From Dehalococcoidia bacterium (GTDB lineage: Bacteria; Chloroflexota; Dehalococcoidia; Bin125): a stretch of DNA of 64,000 bases. The notes beneath the pieces were generated by a model. The model was given only the letters and a program-made list of their open reading frames with translations, had not been told where the DNA came from and ran no database searches. The translations under genes were made by a program, and so were the position numbers. The DNA lies in assembly GCA_022826965.1 (NCBI GenBank), contig JAJDTU010000005.1, forward strand, positions 496,001-560,000. The letters run 5' to 3'. Shown in pieces: positions 16,430-23,359 of the stretch (its first letter is position 1; every line of letters starts with the position of its first letter).

Positions 16430-17219
16430 CCTCTCCGGCGATGAAGGTGCGTTGTTCGCCGGTCTCAGTCTTGACGATCAGCGCGCCGGCATCGTCCACG
16501 CCGACGGCCGTGCCCTGGATGGCCTCGCCCGTCGTCAGCGTGACGGTGACCTCCTGGTTCAACGTGTTGAGGCGCGACACCCAGGCGTCGTGGAGGTCAG
16601 GCGTGCCGGCCTGGTTGTAGCGGTTCTCGAATGCGTTCAAGAGGGCGGCGAAGACGGGTTCGCGTTGCTGTCGGGCGTCGAGTTCGATCATCAGGCTGGT
16701 GGCGGGACGGTCGATCTGGGTGGCCCAGGGGGCGGGATCGAAGTTGACGTTGAGTCCGATGCCGATCAGCGCGTAACTGGGTCGGCCGTCGCGCCATTCG
16801 GCCTCGATCAGGATGCCGCCCATCTTGCGGTGTTCCATCTGGATGTCGTTGGGCCACTTGATCGTAGGTTCGAGCGGTGTGGTCGCGCGGACGGCGTCGG
16901 TCGCGGCGACGGGACTGACAATGCTGAGGCGTTTGAGCTGCTCGATCTCCGGCCGGACGACCAATGTGGTGTGGATGCTCTGACCGGGTGGGGAGACCCA
17001 GATGCGGCCCTTGGTGCCGCGTCCGGCCGTCTGTTCGTCGGCGACGACGACGGTTCCGTGCGGCGCGCCCGACTCGGCGAGACGACGAGCGTCGTCCATC
17101 GTGGAGGTGGTCTGGACGAGGTAGTGGAGATTCGGTCCGACTTCGGAGGTGGTGAGGAGCGAGCGGACGCGGTCGAGGTCGAGGCGTTGGTCGGGCGGGA
17201 GGAGGTCGTGGTTCGTCAT
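16398..17219 (-). CDS. birA: Biotin--[acetyl-CoA carboxylase] ligase
   Basis: The 273-residue enzyme loads biotin onto the biotin carboxyl carrier protein. Biotin/ATP-binding segments are present: QTTSTMDDAR near residue 36, ADEQTAGRGTKGR at 60-72, KWPNDI near 123 and GGILIEAEWRDGR followed by IGIGLNVNF. A C-terminal SH3-like domain (VTLTTGEAIQGTAVGVDDAGALIV) is also present. There is no N-terminal helix-turn-helix, so it is a group I ligase that does not repress biotin genes. Its 3' end overlaps the convergent giant repeat-protein gene by 32 bp. TAGCCT lies 6 nt before ATG 17219, implying a leaderless message. Confidence 0.94.
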   Translation of the reverse strand: MTNHDLLPPDQRLDLDRVRSLLTTSEVGPNLHYLVQTTSTMDDARRLAESGAPHGTVVVADEQTAGRGTKGRIWVSPPGQSIHTTLVVRPEIEQLKRLSIVSPVAATDAVRATTPLEPTIKWPNDIQMEHRKMGGILIEAEWRDGRPSYALIGIGLNVNFDPAPWATQIDRPATSLMIELDARQQREPVFAALLNAFENRYNQAGTPDLHDAWVSRLNTLNQEVTVTLTTGEAIQGTAVGVDDAGALIVKTETGEQRTFIAGEVTLREATDPS

Positions 17220-17225
17220 GCGGCG

Positions 17226-17231
17226 AGGCTA
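17226..17231 (-). promoter_or_regulatory. Candidate -10 hexamer TAGCCT of birA
   Basis: On the minus strand TAGCCT ends 6 nt before ATG 17219. It lies just downstream of the hairpin at 17246-17275, so birA would have its own promoter after a terminator. Confidence 0.5.
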
Positions 17232-17245
17232 GCGAGTTAAACGGT

Positions 17246-17275
17246 ACGACCCCGAGCTGGGCGGCCCGGGGTCGT
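17246..17275 (-). terminator. Strong GC hairpin, probable terminator upstream of birA
   Basis: The 9-bp perfect arms ACGACCCCG and CGGGGTCGT are separated by 12 bases. On the minus strand the hairpin is followed by ACCGTTT, a short T tract. It would end transcription coming from the aminotransferase gene and the structured region before the birA promoter. Confidence 0.5.
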
Positions 17276-17280
17276 CGTGT

Positions 17281-17362
17281 TCGCCCAGGAATCGGGCGAC
17301 GGTTCTGAAAGCGCTTAGGAGGCGCCCACCTCCACTACGCTGCGTCGTCGATACCTGGGCGA
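17281..17362 (-). ncRNA. Unidentified structured RNA or leader-like region
   Basis: Complementary 9-bp arms TCGCCCAGG (17281-17289) and CCTGGGCGA (17354-17362) close a domain of about 80 nt containing a further GGAGG/CCTCC-type hairpin. It lies between the aminotransferase and birA genes, bounded by a very long Shine-Dalgarno-like stretch (17386-17399) and by the hairpin at 17246-17275. I could not match it to tmRNA, 6S, SRP RNA or a known riboswitch. A biotin-related or unknown regulatory RNA is possible; it may also be no RNA gene at all. Confidence 0.3.
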
Positions 17363-17380
17363 AAGTTGACTATGTCCCAA
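17315..17380 (-). CDS. Possible 21-residue mini-ORF after an extended Shine-Dalgarno
   Basis: On the minus strand AGGAAAGGAGGTGAT (17386-17400) is complementary to the usual 3' end of 16S rRNA over about 13 bases. A TTG codon at 17380, about 10 nt after GGAGG, opens MGHSQLSPRYRRRSVVEVG, which ends at TAA 17315. An alternative is the 5-codon ATG frame (MQLGT) at 17370-17387, but that ATG is too close to GGAGG. The candidate is short and basic, with no recognised family. It might be a leader peptide or chance. Confidence 0.25.
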   Translation of the reverse strand: MGHSQLSPRYRRRSVVEVGAS

Positions 17381-17440
17381 GTTGCATCACCTCCTTTCCT
17401 GCCTCAGAGGCTAGCACGGATACGTACGTGATGACCACCG

Positions 17441-18784
17441 CTACAGGGCGGAGGTCACCTCGCGGACGGAGTCTTCGACGATGGTGAGGATTTCGTCGAC
17501 CTGCTCTTCGGATGCGACGAGGGGTGGTGCGAGGAGGTAGCCGTCGTTGCGGACTCGGCTGATCAAGCCTCGGCTCTGGCAGGCTTTGAGGAGCTTGGCG
17601 CCCATGGCGTCCTCGGCCGGGAAGGCCTCGTCGGTTTCCGGGTCCTTGAGGATGTCGAAGCCGCACATGAAGCCGAGGCCTCGGACGTTGCCGATGTGCG
17701 GATTCTCGGTCAGGCGTTGGAGGCCGGAGAGGAGCTGATCGCCGCGAGCGGCGGCGTTCTCGACCAGGTTCTCGTCCTCGAAGATCTGCAGGTTGCGCAG
17801 GCCGACCGCGGCTCCAGTGGCGTGGCCGGAGTTGGTGTAGGCGTGCATGAACTTACCCGGACCGTCGGTGATCGTCTCGTGGACTTCTTTGGACCAGACA
17901 GCGGCGCCCATGGGTACGTAGCCGGAGGTGATCGCCTTGGCGATCGACATCATGTCGGGCTGGACGTCGAAGTGCTCGAGTGCGAACCACTTGCCGGTGC
18001 GGCCGAAGCCGGTGATCACCTCGTCGACGACGAGCAGGACCTCGTAGCGGTCGCAGACTTCGCGCAGGCGGGGGAAGTAGTCGTCGGGCGGCGGGTAGAC
18101 GCCGCCGGCGCCCTGGACCGGCTCGGCGATCACGGCGGCGACGGTGTCGGGCCCTTCCATCTCGATGGTGGCGACGATGTTGTCGATCATCAGGTTGCCG
18201 CTGTCGATTCGTCCGCCGCCCGTGGGCACCGCGTTGGGCGTGGTCGCGTTGATGATGTCGGGCACGGGACGGCCGAACTGGGGCTTGAAGACCTGCATGC
18301 CGGTGGCGGCGGTCATGGCGACGGTGTTGCCGTGGTAGGCCTCGACGCGGGTGATGATCTTCTGCTTCTCGGGCCGGCCCTTCTGGATCCAGTAGAAGCG
18401 GGCCGCCTTGACGTTGGTCTCGTTGGACTCGGAGCCTGAGTTGGTGAAGTAGACCGCCTGCATGTTGTCGTAGGCGAGTTCGATCACCTTCTTGGCGAGG
18501 CGGATCGCAGGTTCGTTGGTGTAGCCCTCGTAGGAGTTGGAGAAGCCGAGTTTGGACATCTGCTCCTTGGCGGCTTCGCCCAGCTCCTCGCGGCCGTGTC
18601 CGACGGCAACGTTCCAGAGGGCGGCGAGACCGTCGATGTAGCGCTTGCCGTCGGCGCCATAGATGTAGACGCCCTCTCCGCGCTCGAACATGACCGGCTC
18701 CTGGTGGAAGTCCGGGTGGAAGAGCGGATGCACCCAGTGGTTGAGGTCGTCCTCAACGAGCGCGCGATATTCGGCGTTGTCCAT
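17441..18784 (-). CDS. Class III PLP-dependent aminotransferase
   Basis: A 447-residue fold-type I aminotransferase of the omega-amino-acid:pyruvate/4-aminobutyrate group. The cofactor-site motifs are FTNSGSESNETNVKAARFYW, EAYHGNTVAMTAATG, AEPVQGAGGVYPPPDDYFP, LLVVDEVITGFGRTGKWFA and the PLP-binding lysine near residue 282 in SIAKAITSGYVPMGA. The length is normal and nothing is missing. ATG 18784 follows CGGAG about 8 nt upstream. The neighbouring genes do not point to a pathway, and the amine donor (beta-alanine, taurine, polyamine) cannot be set from the sequence. Confidence 0.93.
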   Translation of the reverse strand: MDNAEYRALVEDDLNHWVHPLFHPDFHQEPVMFERGEGVYIYGADGKRYIDGLAALWNVAVGHGREELGEAAKEQMSKLGFSNSYEGYTNEPAIRLAKKVIELAYDNMQAVYFTNSGSESNETNVKAARFYWIQKGRPEKQKIITRVEAYHGNTVAMTAATGMQVFKPQFGRPVPDIINATTPNAVPTGGGRIDSGNLMIDNIVATIEMEGPDTVAAVIAEPVQGAGGVYPPPDDYFPRLREVCDRYEVLLVVDEVITGFGRTGKWFALEHFDVQPDMMSIAKAITSGYVPMGAAVWSKEVHETITDGPGKFMHAYTNSGHATGAAVGLRNLQIFEDENLVENAAARGDQLLSGLQRLTENPHIGNVRGLGFMCGFDILKDPETDEAFPAEDAMGAKLLKACQSRGLISRVRNDGYLLAPPLVASEEQVDEILTIVEDSVREVTSAL

Positions 18785-18854
18785 TGCTTGGCTCCGTCGG
18801 ATTCGGGAGGTCTATGGCGGAAGGGTATGTGTTCCCCTTCTACCGAGATAGCTG

Positions 18855-20465
18855 TCAGGTACGCAGACTGTTGAGGAGTTCTCGCGCGACGGCTCGGTCG
18901 TCCCAGGGTTCGACGCGGTCGGCGTAGATCAGCGTTGGTTCGGCGCCCTTGCCGGCGATCAGTACGACGTCGTCGGGCTGCGCCAGGGAGATAGCGCGGC
19001 GGATGGCCTCGCGCCGTTCGGGCTGCTTGTCGAATGACTCACTGCCGGCCTCGACGAGGTGACCGGCGATCTCTTCGACCATCTGGACAGGATCCTCCGA
19101 GCGCGGATTCTCGTTGGTGATGACCGTGTAGTCGGCGTAGGTTGCCGCAGCGGTCGCCATGCTCGACTTGCGGATCGGGTCGCGCTCGCCGGCGACGCCG
19201 AAGACGAGGATGAGGCGTCCGCGGACGTGCGGCTTGAGCGTCTGCAGCGCGAGGTCGAGGGCGGGACCGGTGGCAGCGGCGTCGACGATGACGGCGAAAG
19301 GCTGGCCTTCGTCGATTGATTCCATGCGTCCGGGAACGGGCCGGAGGTTTCTCAGTGCCGCCTGCATGGGGACGGGGCCGATGTCGAGGCTCCAGGCCGC
19401 GCCGACGGCGAGCGCGGCGTTGCCGAGGTTGTAGTCGCCGGGGATCGGGAGTCGCGCGCCGAGCGCGCCTGCCGGGGTGACGACTCGGATGTCTGAGCCA
19501 CGAGCGTCCTGAGAGCTGCTGATGACGCTGACATCGGCGGTTGTGTCGGGGGTTGCGGTGGCAATGACCGTCTGCTGGCCGTGAGAGGATTCGATCGTTG
19601 AGCGGAGCGGGTCCTCGGCTCGGACGACGGCGGCCGGCGGACTGGGGAGCCCCCCTCTGCCTTCGGCACCTCCCCCCGCTTCGCGGGGGGAGAGGGGAAC
19701 TGCGGTTCGCCCCGTTGCGCGGGGGGAGATGGGAGCCTGGTGCTGGTCGAGAGATCTGAAAAGTCGGAGTTTGGCGGCGAGATACCGCTCGCGGGTTTCG
19801 TGGAAGTCGAGGTGGTCGTCGGAGAGGCCGGTGAAGACGGCGACCTGGGTGTTGATCTGGTCGGCTCGGTGCAGTTCGAGGGCGTGGGAGCTGACCTCGA
19901 GGACGGCGTGTGTGTCACCGGCGGCGACCATCTGGGCGAGCTTGGCCTGGATGATGTCGGCCTCGGGCGTGGTCTCGCCGGTCCCGTTGCGGGTCCATTC
20001 GCCACCGATGTGGAATTCGACACCGTTGAGCAGGCCGGTCTGGTGTCCGGCGGCGCTGAGGATGGCGTGGGTGAGATAGGTGGTGGTGGACTTGCCGTCG
20101 GTGCCCGTGACTCCGATGACGGTGAGCTTGCGAGCCGGGTAGTCGTGGAAGGCGGCGGCGATCTGCGGGAGGGCGGCGCGGGTGTCGTCGACGGTGACGA
20201 CGGCGATGTCGGGATTGGCATCGACGATCGGCTGCCAGAGTTGGCGACGGTCGGCCTGGACTACCAGAGCGGATGCGCCGTTGGCGATGGCGGACTCAAG
20301 GTGCTGGTGGCCGTCGACGGTGAAGCCGGGAACGGCGACGAAGGCAGCGCCCGGGGTGACGGATCGGGAATCCTGGGTGACGCCCGAGATCAGGGTTTCA
20401 GGTACATGAGAACTGTCGATCGGGTCGAGCGAGTTGAGAATCTCAAGCAGGGATCGCTTCGTCAT
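18855..20465 (-). CDS. murE: UDP-N-acetylmuramoyl-tripeptide synthetase with repeat-derived insertion
   Basis: A 536-residue Mur ligase that adds the third stem-peptide residue to UDP-MurNAc dipeptide. It shows the N-terminal uridine-binding domain (SGVTQDSRSVTPGAAFVAV), ATP loop GTDGKST at 121-127, the central EVSSHAL region and a C-terminal ENPRSEDP, close to the DNPR motif of diaminopimelate-adding MurE. The start MTKRSLLEIL at 20465 follows AAAGGG; the longer frame up to 20654 runs through a repeat and RNase P RNA and is rejected. Residues about 245-272 (PISPRATGRTAVPL to GGLPSPP) are encoded by a GC-rich interspersed repeat inserted in frame between LFRSLDQHQ and AAVVRAEDP. The rest of the ligase is intact. 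Confidence 0.9.
   Translation of the reverse strand: MTKRSLLEILNSLDPIDSSHVPETLISGVTQDSRSVTPGAAFVAVPGFTVDGHQHLESAIANGASALVVQADRRQLWQPIVDANPDIAVVTVDDTRAALPQIAAAFHDYPARKLTVIGVTGTDGKSTTTYLTHAILSAAGHQTGLLNGVEFHIGGEWTRNGTGETTPEADIIQAKLAQMVAAGDTHAVLEVSSHALELHRADQINTQVAVFTGLSDDHLDFHETRERYLAAKLRLFRSLDQHQAPISPRATGRTAVPLSPREAGGGAEGRGGLPSPPAAVVRAEDPLRSTIESSHGQQTVIATATPDTTADVSVISSSQDARGSDIRVVTPAGALGARLPIPGDYNLGNAALAVGAAWSLDIGPVPMQAALRNLRPVPGRMESIDEGQPFAVIVDAAATGPALDLALQTLKPHVRGRLILVFGVAGERDPIRKSSMATAAATYADYTVITNENPRSEDPVQMVEEIAGHLVEAGSESFDKQPERREAIRRAISLAQPDDVVLIAGKGAEPTLIYADRVEPWDDRAVARELLNSLRT
19650..19733. repeat. Interspersed GC-hairpin repeat inside murE
   Basis: The 48-bp core at 19650-19697 contains perfect 10-bp arms CTCCCCCCGC / GCGGGGGGAG (19670-19679 and 19683-19692). 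A second half-copy, CCCCGTTGCGCGGGGGGAGA, follows at 19710-19729. Copies recur at 20492, 21531 and 36971. This copy keeps the murE reading frame open. Confidence 0.85.
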
Positions 20466-20491
20466 TGCCACTGCCCTTTCGGTCGATCGGA

Positions 20492-20536
20492 CCCCCCTCT
20501 GCCTGCGGCATCTCCCCCCGCTCCGCGGGGGGAGAG
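20492..20536. repeat. Interspersed GC-hairpin repeat between rnpB and murE
   Basis: This repeat begins CCCCCCTCTGCCTGCGGCAT and has hairpin arms CTCCCCCCGC (20512-20521) and GCGGGGGGAG (20525-20534). It is nearly identical to the copies at 19650 and 36971. It lies 27 bp upstream of the murE start, in its leader. Confidence 0.85.
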
Positions 20537-20580
20537 CGGAGGTAGGAATCCTCCATCTCCGCTGCACGGTAGAGAGCATT

Positions 20581-20979
20581 GCCAGGCCGCCTGTAAGCCG
20601 GGTTCTGTACCCGACGCCGCGAGTTGTGTCGCTCGTCGGGTGGCGGCCATCCATCTGGGACGACGGTTACCCGCCGCCTCGTGCGACCTACCCGGAGACG
20701 GCCCGGGACGAGCCATTGTCTCCCTATTTGGTCTTGCTCCGGGCGGGGCTTGCTCAGCCAGCCGGTCACCCGACCGCTGGTGCGCTCTTACCGCACCATC
20801 TCACCCTTGCCGCCGTTCTCGCCGAAGCGAAAACGGGTAGGCGGTATGTTTCTGTGCGCTTTCCGTCAGGTTGCCCTGCCTGGGGGTTACCCAGCGCCCT
20901 GTCCCGCGGAGCCCGGACTTTCCTCGATCCCTGACCTGGTCAGACCCGGCCGAGGACCGCGACCGCCCGGCGGCCTGGC
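20581..20979 (-). ncRNA. rnpB: RNase P RNA, bacterial type A
   Basis: The catalytic RNA of RNase P, which matures tRNA 5' ends, is read leftward over about 399 nt. The ends pair as helix P1: GGCGGCCTGGC at 20969-20979 against GCCAGGCCGCC at 20581-20591. Conserved blocks are present in order: GAGGAAAGTCCGGGCTCC near the 5' part (20908-20926), CAGGGCAACCTGACGGAAAG, AACATACCGCC, GGTAAGAGCGCACCAG, and near the 3' end CAGAACCCGGCTTACAGGC. A TACAGT hexamer ends 7 nt before the 5' end. It lies between rnhA and murE on the same strand. Confidence 0.95.
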
Positions 20980-20986
20980 GGTACCT

Positions 20987-20992
20987 ACTGTA
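20987..20992 (-). promoter_or_regulatory. Candidate -10 hexamer TACAGT of rnpB
   Basis: TACAGT on the minus strand ends 7 nt before the P1 helix of RNase P RNA. Because this gene has no start codon, it supports reading the TAnnnT sites elsewhere as -10 elements. Confidence 0.55.
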
Positions 20993-21012
20993 TCGCGGAG
21001 GGCACTCTCGCG

Positions 21013-21034
21013 CGCCCCCGCCTGCGCGGGGGCG
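21013..21034. terminator. GC-rich hairpin between rnhA and rnpB
   Basis: Perfect 9-bp arms CGCCCCCGC and GCGGGGGCG around a CTGC loop lie downstream of rnhA and just upstream of rnpB. It may end the rnhA message. No clear T tract follows on the minus strand, so it could instead be another dispersed palindrome. Confidence 0.4.
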
Positions 21035-21077
21035 ACTTTGACGTTGCGCGCAGGTCTCCAATGGAGGGGAGAGTGGA

Positions 21078-21476
21078 TCAGGATCGATCGAGGGCCTGGT
21101 TGGCCATCGCGTCGGCTCGTTGGTTGAGGTGTCGACGGACGTGGGTGGGCTGGAATGAGTCAAGCTGTTCGACCAGAGAGCTGAGCTGGTCGAATAGCGG
21201 CTTGAGTTGCTTGTTCTTGACCCGGTAGCGGCCCTCGAGCTGGCGGACGATTAGTTCGGAGTCGAGGCGGAGTTCGAGCTCGGTGGCTCCGCGTTCCAAC
21301 GCCGCTTCGACGGCGGCGATGGCTCCGTGGTATTCGGCGACGTTGTTGGTGGCGCGGCCGATGGGATTGCCCCAGGCGTCGAGCTCTGCGCCGTCAAGGT
21401 CGCAGAGGACTGCGCCGTAGGCGGCGGGTCCGGGATTGCCGCGCGAGGCACCGTCGGCATAGGCGATGAGGTGCAT
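21078..21476 (-). CDS. rnhA: Ribonuclease HI family protein
   Basis: The 132-residue nuclease degrades RNA in RNA-DNA hybrids. The four-carboxylate active site is visible: Asp in AYADGASRGNPGP, Glu in NVAEYHGAI, Asp in LRLDSELIVRQLEG and Asp in HLNQRADAMANQAL. The YRVKN segment is the hallmark of the compact YpdQ/archaeal-type group without a basic protrusion. The start MHLIAYADG at 21476 was chosen over the longer frame to 21554, which covers repeat DNA. A TAACCT hexamer lies 8 nt upstream. Confidence 0.9.
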   Translation of the reverse strand: MHLIAYADGASRGNPGPAAYGAVLCDLDGAELDAWGNPIGRATNNVAEYHGAIAAVEAALERGATELELRLDSELIVRQLEGRYRVKNKQLKPLFDQLSSLVEQLDSFQPTHVRRHLNQRADAMANQALDRS

Positions 21477-21484
21477 GTGGGGTG

Positions 21485-21490
21485 AGGTTA
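21485..21490 (-). promoter_or_regulatory. Candidate -10 hexamer TAACCT of rnhA
   Basis: On the minus strand TAACCT ends 8 nt before ATG 21476, with no Shine-Dalgarno sequence. Confidence 0.4.
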
Positions 21491-21530
21491 GCGGGGACCT
21501 GAGGAAGGTCAGATGCGTGGCCTTGGGGTG

Positions 21531-21714
21531 CCCCCCTCTGTCACTCCGTGACATCCCCGCATCGTGGTGCGGGGCAGGCTCCCCCCTGGCGCGGGGGGAG
21601 AGGGGATTGGGGCTGCGCCCTTCGCCCTCCGATGCCCCGCACTTGATGCGGGGCCTAGACCTCCGGCGTTGAGGGCCGGCCTGGGTGCTCTGGCCCCCGC
21701 GTCAAGCGCGGGGG
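21531..21714. repeat. Cluster of GC-rich palindromic repeats between rnhA and recombinase
   Basis: The intergenic stretch 21477-21809 holds no gene but several hairpins: CCCCGC/GCGGGG at 21555-21560 and 21569-21574; a diverged copy of the murE repeat ending GCGGGGGGAGAGGGG at 21591-21605; GCCCCGC/GCGGGGC at 21634-21640 and 21648-21654; and CCCCCGC/GCGGGGG at 21694-21700 and 21708-21714. They look like accumulated dispersed palindromes near the 3' end of the recombinase gene. Confidence 0.75.
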
Positions 21715-21809
21715 ATCGGACTCGGCGGGGGATCGGATTCGGGTATGCCAGCTGGTGATGCAGATCCCGCGGAGCGGGATGAGAAGGGAGCCAGGAGGGC
21801 GCGGAGGGG

Positions 21810-23255
21810 TCAGGCTTTGAGTTGGGTGGTGACGGAATCGTCGAAGACGACGACTTGTTCGACGAGCTGTTCGATCAGATCTCTCTGCTGGGGGAAGTTG
21901 AGATCGTCCCAGTCTTCTCGGACTCTCTGCAGTCGCTGATCTCGACGACGGCGGCGATCGGCTTCTCGCTCCTGGGCGAGCGCGCGGTCCTTGATCTGGG
22001 CGAGATCGGCGCTTGCTGATTCCCATTCGGTGATGATGTCGGCGCCGGCTTCGTGCAGCGCAGACGGCGGCGGATCGCCGGAGGCGGCGTCTTCCAGTAG
22101 CTGGGCGAGCTTGCGGTCGATGGCTCGCAGGCGCGACTCCGCCGTGGCGACGGCGACGGCGGTTTCGGCGGCGAGCGCGGTGTCGTCCCGGCCGATGTTG
22201 AGTACGGCGATCTCTCCACCATGTCGCTCGCCGCGGATGTGGGCGAGGACTTCTTCTTCTAGCTCGTCGGCGCGGCGGGTGTGGTAGCCGCCGACGGACT
22301 GGTTGGTGCGCGCCTCGGACTGGTAGTAGCGATAGGTGGCGGCGGCGGTCTCGCCGCTGGCGAGGCGCCACTGTTGGCGTCGGGTGACGCCGATCATGCG
22401 AGTCCGGTCTTCGCCGCACCAGACGAGACCGGCGAGCAGGAAATCGGACGGGTGGCTAATGCCCGGCGCGGTCCGACGCTCGGCCATCTGCCGTCCGACG
22501 GCGGCGAAGTCGGGCTCCGAGACAATGGCGTGATGGTTGGCGGCAACGGTGACGCCGAGCTTGTCGTAGCGGCCGATGTAGACGGGATTGCGCAGCAGGT
22601 CGCGAATGCTGACCATGCTCCAGTTGCGTCCGCGGCGGGTCTGCAGGCCATCCTCATTCAGTCGCTGGGCGATGCGGCGAATGCCGAGTCCGTCGTGCAG
22701 GTAGAGGTTGAAGATGCGTCGCACGACGGGCGCTTCTTCTTCATCGATCTCATAGCGACCGTCGTCGCCGACGCGATAGCCATAGGGGGGACGTCCGATG
22801 GCCTGCCCCTGACGGGCGCGCTCGTGCAGTCGCTCGCGGCGACGCTCGGCGTCGGGGTCGGGATCGCTGTGCAACCTCCAGAGGTCGATCAGGGAAGACT
22901 CATCGACCGGTCCGTCGTCGAGGGAGACGAGCTGTACGCCGCGAGCGCGCAGTTGGAGGACGGTTCGCACGGCGTGCGTGGCGTCGTGGCCGAGATTGCT
23001 GAAATTCTGGACGATGACGAATGTGAACCCGCGCGCTTCTTCGTTGAGGTGGCGCAGCAGTTGGCGTAGACCGGGGCGCTCTCGACCGGGAGTCGTGTCG
23101 GCATCGAGAAACGTTGCAGTCGGCTCGAAGCCGTTGCACTGGCAGTACTCGAGGAAGTTGGCGTTCTGTGTCACCAGCGAGGGCTGGACCGGAGCAGGGT
23201 GCTCCGTCCGAGACGAGTGAGTGCCGGGCTGGCTGAGGTATCCGATGGCTCGCAC
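21810..23255 (-). CDS. Degenerate large serine recombinase (likely catalytically inactive)
   Basis: A 481-residue protein with the order of a large serine recombinase: resolvase-like domain (1 to about 130), recombinase domain (ARQGQAIGRPPYGYR at 147-161, VRRIFNLYLHDGLGIRRIAQRLN, WSMVSIRDLLRNPVYIGRY), then a region that should be a zinc ribbon (273-320), a coiled coil (350-450) and a tail. Key residues are lost: the N-terminus is GYLSQPG instead of YxRVS, the DRLSR arginine loop is NFSNLGHD (84-91), and only one ribbon cysteine remains (C280). The frame is open throughout, so it is maintained. Start GTG 23255 has TAGCAT 6 nt upstream. A DNA-binding or regulatory role is more likely than recombination. 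Confidence 0.85.
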   Translation of the reverse strand: MRAIGYLSQPGTHSSRTEHPAPVQPSLVTQNANFLEYCQCNGFEPTATFLDADTTPGRERPGLRQLLRHLNEEARGFTFVIVQNFSNLGHDATHAVRTVLQLRARGVQLVSLDDGPVDESSLIDLWRLHSDPDPDAERRRERLHERARQGQAIGRPPYGYRVGDDGRYEIDEEEAPVVRRIFNLYLHDGLGIRRIAQRLNEDGLQTRRGRNWSMVSIRDLLRNPVYIGRYDKLGVTVAANHHAIVSEPDFAAVGRQMAERRTAPGISHPSDFLLAGLVWCGEDRTRMIGVTRRQQWRLASGETAAATYRYYQSEARTNQSVGGYHTRRADELEEEVLAHIRGERHGGEIAVLNIGRDDTALAAETAVAVATAESRLRAIDRKLAQLLEDAASGDPPPSALHEAGADIITEWESASADLAQIKDRALAQEREADRRRRRDQRLQRVREDWDDLNFPQQRDLIEQLVEQVVVFDDSVTTQLKA

Positions 23256-23261
23256 AGGGCG

Positions 23262-23267
23262 ATGCTA
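23262..23267 (-). promoter_or_regulatory. Candidate -10 hexamer TAGCAT of the recombinase-like gene
   Basis: On the minus strand TAGCAT ends 6 nt before GTG 23255, with no ribosome-binding site. Confidence 0.45.
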
Positions 23268-23297
23268 TGGGTCAAGCAGCGGCAGCACTAGGAATCG

Positions 23298-23334
23298 GTT
23301 GACGGCTGTTGACAAGTCGGTGGGAGTCGTTGAC
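23298..23334. repeat. Three helically phased GTTGAC direct repeats
   Basis: GTTGAC occurs at 23298-23303, 23308-23313 and 23329-23334, with start-to-start distances of 10 and 21 bp, one and two helical turns. They lie 43-79 bp upstream of the recombinase-like start, where an activator or autorepressor would bind. The 104-bp gap holds no gene. Confidence 0.55.
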
Positions 23335-23359
23335 AGGGTGGTTGGGGGAGGTGTTGGCT

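Noticed and set aside
17386-17400. Match to the 3' end of 16S rRNA (ATCACCTCCTTTC on the plus strand)
   Set aside because: Only about 13 bases match and no other rRNA sequence is nearby; it reads better as a Shine-Dalgarno stretch on the minus strand.
20466-20654. Longer murE start at 20654
   Set aside because: The extension translates the GC repeat and the 3' part of RNase P RNA, so ATG 20465 with AAAGGG upstream is used.
21477-23359. Active integrative element around the serine recombinase
   Set aside because: The recombinase lacks catalytic arginines; there are no flanking direct repeats, tRNA target or cargo genes.
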